A stretch of 64,000 nucleotides of DNA, from positions 1,178,001 through 1,242,000 of the forward strand of contig NZ_CP103288.1 of NCBI RefSeq assembly GCF_024758005.1, read 5' to 3'. Made by a program: the position numbers and the translations under genes. Each line of letters opens with the position of its first letter. Position 1 is the first letter of the stretch. This stretch comes from Pseudarthrobacter sp. NS4. Its GTDB lineage: Bacteria; Actinomycetota; Actinomycetes; Actinomycetales; Micrococcaceae. The notes beneath the pieces were generated by a model that searched no databases, was not told the origin of the DNA, and worked only from the letters and a program-made list of their open reading frames with translations. Below are positions 32,499-41,357 of this stretch, piece after piece.

Positions 32499-34901
32499 CT
32501 ACACGGCCACGGCAGGCCGGGTGGCCATCTCCGCCGCCTGGTGCAGCGCCTCCACCATGGACCGGGAATCCGCGATCGCCTTGCCGGCGATGTCGAAGGC
32601 GGTGCCGTGGTCCACGGACGTGCGGATCACCGGCAGGCCCACCGTGATGTTCACGCCGGCCTCGATGCCCAGCACCTTCACCGGCCCGTGCCCCTGATCG
32701 TGGTACATGGCCACCACCAGGTCGTAGTCGCCCCGGCCGGCCAGGAAGAACAGCGTGTCCGCCGGCAGCGGGCCCGCCGCGTTGATGCCGGCAGCCTGCG
32801 CGGCCTTCACGCCCGGCTCGATCTTCTCCGCTTCCTCGCCCTGCCCGAACAGGCCGTTTTCACCCGCGTGCGGGTTGATGGCGCACACCCCGATCTTCGG
32901 GTTCGGGATGCCAGCGCGGACCAGCGCCTCGTGGCCGCGGCGGATGGTGCGCTCCACCAGGTCCGGGTTGATCTTGCGGATCGCGTCCACCAGACCGATG
33001 TGCGTGGTCACGTGGATCACCCGGATCTTGGGCGTGGAGAGCATCATGGACACTTCCTCCGTGCCCGTCAGATGCGCCAGCAGCTCGGTGTGCCCCGGGA
33101 AGATGTGCCCGGCCGAATGCAGCGCCTCCTTGTTCAGCGGCGCGGTGCAGATGGCCTGCACCTTCCCGGCCATCGCCAGCTCGCTGGCCACCCGGATGTA
33201 CTCATACGCGGCGTGCCCCGCCACGGGGGAGAGCTGCCCCCACGGCAGGTCCTCCGGCAGCAGCGCCAGGTCGATCACGTTCACCCGGCCCGGCGTGAAC
33301 ACCGCGTCCTCCACGTTCTCGATGCTCTGGATGTCCGCTTGGATCCCCAGGACGTCCGCGGCCTGGCGCAGGCGCAGCGCGTCGCCAATCACCACGGGCC
33401 GGCACTCGGCGTTGCTCTGCGGATCCAGCACGGCAGCCACCACTACCTCCGGCCCCACCCCGGCGCCGTCTCCCATGGTCACGGCCACGTAGGGGAGTTC
33501 CGAGGAATCAGTGTTGTTCATGGGGAGTCCTATTCCGGGCAGGGACGGCCGGGGCGCCGTCGTCAGGGGGAAGCGTGCGGCGGGGGAGAGGTCCGGCACC
33601 GCGCGTAGTTTGGGGTAGTTGGCCAATGCAGCCAGGATGGTGCGGAGGCTGTTGCTGTCGCCGAAGCTTCCGGGGCGGGTCACCACCGGGTCTCCAGTGG
33701 GGGTGAGGGACAGGACGGCGCCGTGTTCGATGTCGCCGAGCACGCTCAGCTCCTGCACGCCCAGGGCGTCCAGCACTGACCGCGCCGTTTCCCCGCCGGT
33801 GAGGATCAGCGGCCGGTCCTTTGCGAGGGGCGCGACTGACCTTGCTAGTGCCGCGGCGATCCGGGACGACGACGCCGGATCCACCGCGGACGCATCCACT
33901 GTCACCGCCGCGGCGCCCGACGTGAGGGCCTTCGCCAGCGGAGCCAGCCCGGCAGTTCCAGCGAGCAGATCTGCCGGCGAGAGGGTGATCACAGGGACGC
34001 CGTCGTTGGCGAGTGCCTGCAGCTGCTCCCGTGCCGGGCCCGACGCCGAGCCAACCACTAGCAGGGGAAAGCCTTTGGTATTGCGCTCGCCGGGAGAGGA
34101 ACGTACGACGGCGGCGCCTGCCTTGGGTGCCTGGCCGGCGGTCCGTGCCAGCGCGGCTCCCAGGGCTGAAGCGCCGGCGAACCGGAGGCCCGGAATGTTG
34201 AGGGCTGCGGTGGCAATCGCGTCCAGGTCGGCGGACGTTTCCGCATCGCAGATTACCACTGGGTTAGGGCTTGCGCTGGCTTCCTGGAGTGCGGCGCTGA
34301 GGAGTTCGGAGCCGCTGCGCACCGTAGCCAGATCCACCAGTACCGTGGGCAGGGGATGCAGGGCGGCAGCGATGCTTTCCGCTGGAGCTGTGGGTTCGGC
34401 ATGCCACAGTGAGGTCTCATGCAGCGGAACGCCCTGGTGATGGATCACGCCGTTGCTGGTGCTCCGGCCCAGCGGCGGCAGCGCAGGAGCGAGAATCACG
34501 GGACCGCCCTCAGCGAGGATTGAAAGCTGGGAAGCCACGGGGCCGCGGAGCAGGGAGTCGACCTTGAGGAAAACAAGCGTGGCACTATCCCCAGCCGCCG
34601 GTGAGTCCAGGACCTTGCGCAGACGGATCGCCGCCGCCTCGGCCGGAAACGCCCGGTTATCCGTGTCCAGCACCACAAGGTCGGCGCCGGGCGTGACCCG
34701 CTCCAGGGCTGACCCAAGCTCCTCAGGAAGGTGGGGGAGCAGGAAAACCCGCGGGGCGCCGTCGTCGGCTTTTCCCGGGGCAGTACTCCCACTTTGCGCA
34801 CTTTGCGCACAGGGTTTGATCAAGAATGGCGCCCTCAACAGGGCAGCGGCAGTCTCAGCCGCGCCTGAGAGATCATCAGCAATGGCCAGAATGCGGTGCA
34901 T
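32499..34901 (-). CDS. Fused four-carbon acid-sugar kinase (DUF1537) and PdxA-type dehydrogenase
   Basis: 800 residues from the ATG at 34901 (AAAGGAGG upstream). The N-terminal ~450 residues are the DUF1537 kinase of D-threonate/erythronate-type acids: IADDLSGA (7-14), LTGGETA (367-373) and the RPGSFGD loop (409-415). The C-terminal part from about residue 461 is PdxA-like: VAVTMGDGAGVGPE, the metal-binding histidine region TAPLNKEALHSAGHIFPGHTELLAHLTG and MYHDQGHGPVK. Family knowledge: DUF1537 kinases phosphorylate the acid and PdxA2 oxidises and decarboxylates it to dihydroxyacetone phosphate. Here both steps are on one polypeptide. An internal ATG at the junction could also allow a separate PdxA product. 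Confidence 0.9.
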   Translation of the reverse strand: MHRILAIADDLSGAAETAAALLRAPFLIKPCAQSAQSGSTAPGKADDGAPRVFLLPHLPEELGSALERVTPGADLVVLDTDNRAFPAEAAAIRLRKVLDSPAAGDSATLVFLKVDSLLRGPVASQLSILAEGGPVILAPALPPLGRSTSNGVIHHQGVPLHETSLWHAEPTAPAESIAAALHPLPTVLVDLATVRSGSELLSAALQEASASPNPVVICDAETSADLDAIATAALNIPGLRFAGASALGAALARTAGQAPKAGAAVVRSSPGERNTKGFPLLVVGSASGPAREQLQALANDGVPVITLSPADLLAGTAGLAPLAKALTSGAAAVTVDASAVDPASSSRIAAALARSVAPLAKDRPLILTGGETARSVLDALGVQELSVLGDIEHGAVLSLTPTGDPVVTRPGSFGDSNSLRTILAALANYPKLRAVPDLSPAARFPLTTAPRPSLPGIGLPMNNTDSSELPYVAVTMGDGAGVGPEVVVAAVLDPQSNAECRPVVIGDALRLRQAADVLGIQADIQSIENVEDAVFTPGRVNVIDLALLPEDLPWGQLSPVAGHAAYEYIRVASELAMAGKVQAICTAPLNKEALHSAGHIFPGHTELLAHLTGTEEVSMMLSTPKIRVIHVTTHIGLVDAIRKINPDLVERTIRRGHEALVRAGIPNPKIGVCAINPHAGENGLFGQGEEAEKIEPGVKAAQAAGINAAGPLPADTLFFLAGRGDYDLVVAMYHDQGHGPVKVLGIEAGVNITVGLPVIRTSVDHGTAFDIAGKAIADSRSMVEALHQAAEMATRPAVAV

Positions 34902-34977
34902 CGCTGCCTCCTTTGGCGTTGGCTGAAAGTGGTGCCGGGTCTGGATAGTCGGTCCTGCACAAAACACGCTAACTTAC

Positions 34978-34994
34978 TTGCGCACTTCACGCAA
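34978..34994. promoter_or_regulatory. Candidate operator between the kinase-dehydrogenase and the ABC importer
   Basis: TTGCG and CGCAA arms (34978-34982, 34990-34994) flank a 7-bp spacer in the 190-bp divergent gap. Position fits a DeoR-type repressor controlling both directions. The arms are short, so support is moderate. Confidence 0.35.
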
Positions 34995-35091
34995 TCATGG
35001 CATTGTGATCGGAGTAACAACCGCGGCGCCAGTATCAGCAGGATGCAACGCCTCGGCCGGCAGGAGCCGGCCCCTTACTTGGAGGTCAAAG

Positions 35092-36717
35092 ATGACTCGA
35101 ACGGACAGCGTTGCCGGCGGCAGCGGATTCCTCGGCGAAGTGGCACAGCGTTCCCTCTCCCGGCGTTCCCTCCTCCGTTGGGGCGCCCTGGCCGGAGCGG
35201 GCGCCGTGCTGGCCCCCGCCGTCACGGCCTGCGTGGCCCCAAGCGCTCCGGGTGGAGGAGCCACCGGCTCCAGCACCCTCACCCTGGGACTGAACCGCTC
35301 GCTGGTGAGCCTGGACAACAAACTCAACCAGTTCGACGCCGCCGTCACCGTCCAGCGCGCAGTCCGCCAGGCACTGACGGAGATCGGGGACGACCTCAAG
35401 CCGCGCAATGTCCTGGCCGAAAGCTTCGAACTGACCAGTCCCACGCAGTGGACCGTCAAGCTGCGCGATGACATCAAGTACTCGGACGGTACCAGCGTTG
35501 CCGTGGAGGACGTGGCCAAGGCGCTGGAGATGTACAGCCAGGTCAACGGCTCCTTCCTGGCGCCTCAGTTCCCGGAATGGCCCACCGTCAACAAGAAGGA
35601 CGAACTGACCTTCACCCTGGACACCAAGGCCCCGCTGCCGGTGCTGAATACGCTGATGTCCAACATCCTGATCACCCCGGCGGCGGCCAACAAGCCCGAA
35701 GAGCTTCAGGAAGGCGTGGGCACCGGCCCCTACAAGGTGGCCTCCGCGGACCGCGGCACCGGCACCTACAAGCTGGTCGTCAACGAGAACTACTGGGGCG
35801 AGAAGCCTTCCGTCAACGAGATCAATGTCCGGTTCATGTCCGAGGAGTCCAGCCGCGTGGTGGCCCTTCGCTCCGGTGAAGTGGACGTCATCGACTCCAT
35901 CACCCCGGACTCGGTGGCACAGCTGAAGACCGTTGACGGCATTGAGATCGAATCCGTCACCGGCACCCGCTACAACCAGCTCTTCTACAACTTCCGCAAG
36001 CCTGCCGACAGCCCGATGTCAGACCCCAAGGTCCGCGAGGCCCTCTCCTACGGGTTCGACAGCAAGTCAGTGGTGGACGGCATCCTGGGCGGCACCGTCA
36101 CCTCGGCCAAGGGCGTTGTCCCGCAGACCCTGGCCGGCGCGGTGGAAACCGGCGAGTACAAGTACGATCCCGCCAAGGCCAAGTCCATGCTGGCGGACCT
36201 GGGCGTCTCCAACCTGGCCGTCAAGGTGATCTGGGAAACCGGCGAGTTCGCCGCTGACGTGTCCATCATGGAGGCGCTGGTGGAAATGATGAAGGAGATC
36301 GGGGTGACCGCCGAGCTGCAGCAGTTCCAGCCGGGCGGGGATATCTCCTCCTGGCGCCAGGGCAAGGCGGGCGACTGGGACATCCTGGGCAACGGCTACG
36401 GAAACCAGACCGGCCTGGCCCTTACCAACCTGCAGGGCATGTACGCCGGCACCGCGGAGAAGGAAGCCACCCGGGACACCTACCACGGCTTCGTTTTCCC
36501 TGAGATCAGCAGCAAGATCATCACCGCCACCTCCGAAACGGACCAGGCCAAGAGCACCGAGCTGCTCACCTCGGTCCAGAAGGACATCTGGGCCCAGTGG
36601 CCCTGCATGTGGGCCTTCATCCCCAACGCCGTGCTGGCCCGCCGGACCCGGGTGGAGGGCATCGAGCTGCGGCCCACCAACTCCTACCAGGTGTCTACAG
36701 TTACGGTGAACGGCTAG
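35092..36717 (+). CDS. ABC transporter substrate-binding lipoprotein (family 5)
   Basis: 541 residues from the ATG at 35092 (GGAGGTCAAAG upstream). It has a twin-arginine-like leader (SRRSLLRWGALAGAG, R24-R25) and a lipobox ending at C47 (APAVTAC), so it is exported and anchored to the outer face of the membrane. The mature part is a family 5 (oligopeptide/dipeptide/nickel type) binding protein, with NENYWGEKPSVNEINVRF and VREALSYGFD. It is first of a complete importer operon divergent from acid-sugar catabolic genes. The cargo is therefore probably a sugar acid or a conjugate rather than a peptide, although that is inference. Confidence 0.9.
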   Translation: MTRTDSVAGGSGFLGEVAQRSLSRRSLLRWGALAGAGAVLAPAVTACVAPSAPGGGATGSSTLTLGLNRSLVSLDNKLNQFDAAVTVQRAVRQALTEIGDDLKPRNVLAESFELTSPTQWTVKLRDDIKYSDGTSVAVEDVAKALEMYSQVNGSFLAPQFPEWPTVNKKDELTFTLDTKAPLPVLNTLMSNILITPAAANKPEELQEGVGTGPYKVASADRGTGTYKLVVNENYWGEKPSVNEINVRFMSEESSRVVALRSGEVDVIDSITPDSVAQLKTVDGIEIESVTGTRYNQLFYNFRKPADSPMSDPKVREALSYGFDSKSVVDGILGGTVTSAKGVVPQTLAGAVETGEYKYDPAKAKSMLADLGVSNLAVKVIWETGEFAADVSIMEALVEMMKEIGVTAELQQFQPGGDISSWRQGKAGDWDILGNGYGNQTGLALTNLQGMYAGTAEKEATRDTYHGFVFPEISSKIITATSETDQAKSTELLTSVQKDIWAQWPCMWAFIPNAVLARRTRVEGIELRPTNSYQVSTVTVNG

Positions 36718-36720
36718 CCA

Positions 36721-37656
36721 ATGCTCACCTACGTCTCCAAGCGGTTGGGGCAGAGCCTGCTCACGATCTTCCTGACCGTGTCCACAGTCTTTGTCCTGAT
36801 CCGGATGGCTCCCGGCGACCCGGCCTATGCCCTGGCCGGGCCGCTGGCCTCCACCGGAGACCTCGAAAAAATCCGGATCTCCATGGGGCTCAACGAACCC
36901 CTGCTGACCCAGTACGGCATCTTCCTTCGGGACCTCGGAGCCGGCAACATCGGCAAGTCCTACTCCTTCCAGGCACCAGCCCTGGAAGTGGTGATGTCAC
37001 GCCTTCCCAACACCATTTTCCTGGCCGTGCTCGCCATCCTGCTGGCCATCGTGGTGGCGATCCCGCTGGGCGTCTGGATGGCCAAGCGGGCCGACACCAA
37101 ACGGGAGCTCGGCGTCAACGTGCTGACCATCGCCGGGCAGTCCATGCCGGACTTCTGGATCGGCATCATGCTGCTGACCCTGTTCGCAGTGGTGTTCCCG
37201 ATCTTCCCGTCCTCCGGCTTCACCAGCTGGTCAGGGGTGGTGCTGCCGGTGGCAACGGTGGCCATCCTGCAGATCGCTCTCGTGTCTCGCATGGTCCGCA
37301 GGGAGGTGGGCACCAACATGGCCGCCCCGTACCTGACAGTGGCCCGGGCACGCGGCACCGGCGAGCAGAAGCTGACGTGGGCCTACGCCATGCGCAACTC
37401 CTCCATCCCCATCCTCACCGCGTTGGGCACCCGGTTCGCTGGCATGCTCAACGGCGTGGTGGTAGTGGAAGTGGTGTTCAACTGGCCCGGCCTCGGCTCC
37501 CTGGTGGTCAGGGCACTGGAAACCCGCGACTACCCGCTGATCCAGGCCACGGTTCTGGTGACCGCAGTCCTCGCCGTGGGCGTCCAGTTGCTGATCGATC
37601 TGTGCTACCCGCTGCTGGATCCCCGGGTCCGGCTCGGAAAGGTGTCCGTGGCATGA
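36721..37656 (+). CDS. ABC transporter permease (DppB type)
   Basis: 311 residues with six hydrophobic segments. It has the N-terminal YVSKRLGQSLLTIFLTVSTVFVLIRMAPGDPA motif of DppB/OppB permeases and the cytoplasmic EAA-like loop VARARGTGEQKLTWAYAMRNS that contacts the ATPase. It begins 3 bp after the binding-protein gene and overlaps the next permease by 4 bp (ATGA), so all five transporter genes are one operon. Confidence 0.93.
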   Translation: MLTYVSKRLGQSLLTIFLTVSTVFVLIRMAPGDPAYALAGPLASTGDLEKIRISMGLNEPLLTQYGIFLRDLGAGNIGKSYSFQAPALEVVMSRLPNTIFLAVLAILLAIVVAIPLGVWMAKRADTKRELGVNVLTIAGQSMPDFWIGIMLLTLFAVVFPIFPSSGFTSWSGVVLPVATVAILQIALVSRMVRREVGTNMAAPYLTVARARGTGEQKLTWAYAMRNSSIPILTALGTRFAGMLNGVVVVEVVFNWPGLGSLVVRALETRDYPLIQATVLVTAVLAVGVQLLIDLCYPLLDPRVRLGKVSVA

Positions 37657-38573
37657 GTACCATCAACGAAATCCCGCTCGCCGCCCAGGCAATGAAGCGT
37701 CCGACGGCGGTCACCAAGCAGCTGCTTCGCCGCTCCTCCGCGGCGCGGCGTGAGCGCTCGGCGAAGGTGAAGATGGTGCTGGGAGGCTTCCTCACCGCCG
37801 TCGTGGTCCTGCCCATCGTCCTGGCGCAGGTGCTGCCGCTGCCCGACGTCGACGCCCAGGCCATCACCTCCCGCTTCCTGCCGCCGCTGAGCGAAGGCCA
37901 CCTGTTCGGCACCGACCAGCTGGGCCGGGACATCCTCTCCCGGGTGCTGCACGGCGGCCAGGTGTCGCTCACCATCGGCGTGCTTGCCGTCGTCATTTCG
38001 GGGATCGTGGGCGTGGTGCTGGGCGCCTTGGCCGGCTTCTTTGGCGGGTGGGTGGACGCCGTCGTCTCCCGCCTGATCGAGGCGCAGCTCTCGCTGCCGC
38101 TGCTCATGATGCTCCTGCTGGTGGTGGCCCTGTTCGGCCCCTCCGTCCCGGTGATCACCTTCGTGATCGCCATTGCCCAGTGGCCGGAACCGGCCCGCCT
38201 CACGCGTTCGCTGGTGCTGGTGGAACGCGAAAAGCCCTATGTGCAGGCCGCCAAGGTCCTGGGCCTGCCCCAGCTCACCACGCTGGTGAAGCACATCATC
38301 CCCAACGTCATCAACCAGGTGATCGTGGTGGTCCTGCTGCTCCTAGCGACGGCCGTGCTGATGGAAAGCGCGCTGAGCTTCCTGGGCGCCGGCCCGCAGC
38401 GGCCCTTCGCAACCTGGGGCCGGATCATCTCCGACGGCCAGGACTTCATCACCACCTCCTGGTGGATCGTCACCCTTCCCGGGGCCGTGATCGCCACCCT
38501 GGTGGTGGGGGTCAACCTGTTGGCCGACGGCCTGCGGGACCGCGTACGCCGCCGGAAGGGAGCAACCGCATGA
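37653..38573 (+). CDS. ABC transporter permease (DppC type)
   Basis: 306 residues from the ATG at 37653 that overlaps the previous stop. A long cytoplasmic N-terminus is followed by the DppC signature FGTDQLGRDILSRVLHGGQVSLTIG, the EAA loop YVQAAKVLGLPQLTTLVKHIIPNVI, and a C-terminal LLADGLRDRVRRRK. It pairs with the DppB-type permease to form the membrane channel. It overlaps the following ATPase gene by 4 bp. Confidence 0.93.
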   Translation: MSTINEIPLAAQAMKRPTAVTKQLLRRSSAARRERSAKVKMVLGGFLTAVVVLPIVLAQVLPLPDVDAQAITSRFLPPLSEGHLFGTDQLGRDILSRVLHGGQVSLTIGVLAVVISGIVGVVLGALAGFFGGWVDAVVSRLIEAQLSLPLLMMLLLVVALFGPSVPVITFVIAIAQWPEPARLTRSLVLVEREKPYVQAAKVLGLPQLTTLVKHIIPNVINQVIVVVLLLLATAVLMESALSFLGAGPQRPFATWGRIISDGQDFITTSWWIVTLPGAVIATLVVGVNLLADGLRDRVRRRKGATA

Positions 38574-39418
38574 GCGTCCTGGAGGTTCGTGACCTGTCGG
38601 TTGAACTGATGACCACCGCCGGCGTGATCCGCGCCGTGGACGGCATCACCTTCTCCATCGACGCCGGGCAGACCGTCACCATTATCGGTGAGTCCGGGTC
38701 CGGCAAGAGTACGACGGCGATGGGCCTCACGAGACTCCTGCCGGACGACCTCGCCGTCATCTCCGGCCACGCCATGCTGGACGGTGTGGACGTGGTGACT
38801 GAGCCGAAGAAGTTCGCGAAGCTCCGCGGCCGGTCCGTGGCACTGATCCCGCAGGACGCCATGACCGCGCTGTCCCCGGTGCACACCATCGGCCGGCAGC
38901 TGGGCGAAGCGATCCTCCGGAAAGGCTCCGCCTCGAAGGCGGACGTGGCCCGGCGCTCCGTTGAACTGTTGGAGCAGGTCCGCATCCCGGAACCGGCGGT
39001 GCAGCTGAAGAAGTACCCGCACCAGCTTTCCGGCGGGATGCTGCAGCGCGTCCTGATTGCCATGGCGCTCGCCGTCGACCCCGTCCTGCTGGTGGCGGAC
39101 GAGCCGACCAGCGCACTGGATGTCACGGTGCAGGCGGGAATCCTGGACCTTCTGCTGGAACTGCAGGAACGGACCCAGGTGGCCATCCTGATGATCACGC
39201 ACGACCTGGGCGTGGCCCGGTTGGTCTCGGACCGGATCCATGTGATGAAGGACGGCAGGTTCGTGGAAAGCGGCGAAGTGGAGCAGATCGTGGAAAATCC
39301 GCAGACGGAGTACACCAAGAAGCTCCTGGCAGCAGTGCCAAAGCTGGGCCACTGGGACGGCGAACCGCACGCTGCGCAGGATCCCACGCAGGCAAGCCTG
39401 GACGGAGCGCGCTCATGA
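38570..39418 (+). CDS. ABC transporter ATP-binding protein (DppD type)
   Basis: 282 residues. Walker A GESGSGKST, the Q-loop in ALIPQDAMTALSP, signature LSGGMLQRVLIAMAL, Walker B LLVADEPTSALD and the switch histidine in MITHDLG are all present. The signature reads LSGGM rather than LSGGQ, which is common in DppD-type subunits. It dimerises with the next gene product to power import. It overlaps the neighbouring genes by 4 bp on both sides. Confidence 0.92.
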   Translation: MSVLEVRDLSVELMTTAGVIRAVDGITFSIDAGQTVTIIGESGSGKSTTAMGLTRLLPDDLAVISGHAMLDGVDVVTEPKKFAKLRGRSVALIPQDAMTALSPVHTIGRQLGEAILRKGSASKADVARRSVELLEQVRIPEPAVQLKKYPHQLSGGMLQRVLIAMALAVDPVLLVADEPTSALDVTVQAGILDLLLELQERTQVAILMITHDLGVARLVSDRIHVMKDGRFVESGEVEQIVENPQTEYTKKLLAAVPKLGHWDGEPHAAQDPTQASLDGARS

Positions 39419-40311
39419 GTTCCCAGTTGGACACTGCGGTTGGTGTTGCCGGGGAGGACCTGGTGCTGTCCGTCCGGAATCTCACCGTGGACTACGCCGT
39501 GCACCGCAGCAGCTTCCGGGCCGTAAACGACGTGAGCTTCGACGTCCCGCGCGGCAGTACCGTGGCCATCGTGGGGGAGTCGGGCTGCGGCAAATCCACC
39601 ATTGCCAAGGCAATCGTCCGGCTGCTGACGCCAACCTCGGGGGAGATCCTGCTCAACGGCCAGGACATCGCCCGGATGCCGGCGCGGCAGCTGCGCCCGC
39701 TCCGGTCAAAGGTGCAGATGGTTTTCCAGGATCCCTACGGTTCGCTGGACCCGCACCTGACGGCGGAGGACATCGTGGCCGAGCCGCTGACCCTGCGGGG
39801 CATCCGCTCGGGGAAGGAACGCCGGGCGGAAGCGGCCAAGCTGATCGACCAGGTGGGGCTACCATCCTCGGCTCTGGGCCGGCGCCCCGCCGAATTTTCC
39901 GGCGGACAGCGGCAGCGCATCGGCATCGCCCGGGCTTTGGCCTCGAAACCGGAACTGCTGGTCTGCGATGAAGCCACCAGCGCTTTGGACGTCTCGGTCC
40001 AGGCGCAGGTGCTGGATCTCCTGGCGGACATCCAGCGGGACCGCGGGCTGACCTACTTGATGATCAGCCACAATCTTGGTGTGGTGAGGGAAAGCAGCAG
40101 CCACGTGGTGGTGATGTCCAAGGGGAAGATTGTGGAACAGGGTCCTACCGAACAGGTGCTGAGCAGGCCGCGCGACCCCTACACCCGCGCGCTCCGGGCC
40201 GCGGCGCTTGACCCGTTGACCATGACCGGACGCAAGCCCCGGGAGCTGGTCTCGAGACTGAACAAGGTGGCGCCGCAGGGCGGACCCGTACTGATGGAGG
40301 AAGCAGTTTGA
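39415..40311 (+). CDS. ABC transporter ATP-binding protein (DppF type)
   Basis: 298 residues with Walker A GESGCGKST, Q-loop MVFQDPYGSLDP, signature FSGGQRQRIGIARAL, Walker B LLVCDEATSALD and switch histidine MISHNLG. The Walker B reads DEATSALD where DEPTSALD is usual, which is conservative. It ends with the oligopeptide-transporter C-terminal region (RPRDPYTRALRAAALDP). Its stop overlaps the aldo/keto reductase start. Confidence 0.92.
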   Translation: MSSQLDTAVGVAGEDLVLSVRNLTVDYAVHRSSFRAVNDVSFDVPRGSTVAIVGESGCGKSTIAKAIVRLLTPTSGEILLNGQDIARMPARQLRPLRSKVQMVFQDPYGSLDPHLTAEDIVAEPLTLRGIRSGKERRAEAAKLIDQVGLPSSALGRRPAEFSGGQRQRIGIARALASKPELLVCDEATSALDVSVQAQVLDLLADIQRDRGLTYLMISHNLGVVRESSSHVVVMSKGKIVEQGPTEQVLSRPRDPYTRALRAAALDPLTMTGRKPRELVSRLNKVAPQGGPVLMEEAV

Positions 40312-41288
40312 TGCAGGGAACCAACGTGGCAGGCCTGGAGCTTCCCATTTCGCAGCTGGCGCTGGGCGCCATGACGTTCGGGGACACGGCGCCCGAAGAG
40401 GTGGCAGCGGACATGCTGGCAGCAGCGCTCGACGCCGGAATCACCGTGGTGGATACGGCCAACGGGTACGCCGGGGGTGCCAGCGAGGAAATCCTGGCCA
40501 AGCTCCTGCCCGCGCACCGTGACGCCGTCATCCTCGCCTCGAAGGCCGGGATGCCGCACCCCGACGCCGGCGAGCACTCTCCCCTGTCCGGGGAGGGGCT
40601 GCGTTTGTCGGTTGAAGGCAGCCTCCGGCGGCTGGCGACGGACCGGGTGGACCTCTTCTATCTCCACCAGCCGGACCGGAAAGCGCCGCTCACGGAGACG
40701 CTCGCCGCCGTCGGGCAGCTGATCCGTGACGGCAAGATCCGCGCCTGGGGCGTGTCCAACTTCGCCGCCTGGCAGATTGGTGAGTTGAACGCAGCGGCCG
40801 ATGCCGCCGTCGTGCCCCGTCCGGTGGTGGCCCAGCAGCTGTACAACCTGCTGGCCACCCGGGTCGAGGACGAGTACCTGGAATTCGCTGAGCAGACCGG
40901 TCTGCTGACCATGGTCTACAACCCCTTGGGTGGTGGGCTGCTGACCGGGAAGCACTCCTTTAACGAGTCGCCCACGGAGGGCCGGTTCGGGAATTCCAGG
41001 CTCGCCGAGATGTACAAGCAGCGCTACTGGGACCCCCGGCTGTTCGAGGCGGTTCGCCAGTTGGGTGACATTGCCGACGGCGCCGGGTTGCCCCTGCCGG
41101 AGCTGTCGTTCCGCTGGCTGCTGAGCAAGCCGGGCGTGGGATCCATCCTGCTGGGCGGCTCCAAGGTTGAGCAGTTGCAGGCCAATATCGCCGCGGCTGC
41201 CAAGGGGCCTTTGCCGGAGGATGTTGTGGCGGCATGTGATGCCGTGGCTGCAGAAATCCACGGGCCGATGCCCAAGTACAACCGCTGA
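40311..41288 (+). CDS. Aldo/keto reductase
   Basis: 325 residues from the ATG at 40311, with GGAGGAAG upstream (a TTG one codon earlier is possible). It is an (alpha/beta)8 NADPH-dependent oxidoreductase: LALGAMTFG, the catalytic aspartate and tyrosine in VDTANGYAGGASEE, the lysine in VILASKAGM, and the histidine in DLFYLHQPD. The NADP-binding end is LLGGSKVEQLQANI. It is the sixth gene of the operon, translationally coupled to the importer. It probably oxidises or reduces the imported sugar or sugar acid before the kinase-dehydrogenase step. Confidence 0.9.
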   Translation: MQGTNVAGLELPISQLALGAMTFGDTAPEEVAADMLAAALDAGITVVDTANGYAGGASEEILAKLLPAHRDAVILASKAGMPHPDAGEHSPLSGEGLRLSVEGSLRRLATDRVDLFYLHQPDRKAPLTETLAAVGQLIRDGKIRAWGVSNFAAWQIGELNAAADAAVVPRPVVAQQLYNLLATRVEDEYLEFAEQTGLLTMVYNPLGGGLLTGKHSFNESPTEGRFGNSRLAEMYKQRYWDPRLFEAVRQLGDIADGAGLPLPELSFRWLLSKPGVGSILLGGSKVEQLQANIAAAAKGPLPEDVVAACDAVAAEIHGPMPKYNR

Positions 41289-41357
41289 CCCTCCTGCCCT
41301 TACCAACTGATCCGCGGGATAGTCTCCCCGCATTGCCTGAACTGAAGAGGACGTCCC

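Noticed and set aside
34790..34812. Short tandem TTTGCGCAC repeat, considered as an operator
   Set aside because: It lies inside the kinase coding region and encodes a Ser-Ala-Gln repeat; no regulatory position supports it.
36597..37652. N-terminal extension of the DppC-type permease frame across the DppB gene
   Set aside because: The extension is the out-of-frame shadow of the DppB gene; the permease begins at the overlapping ATG at 37653.
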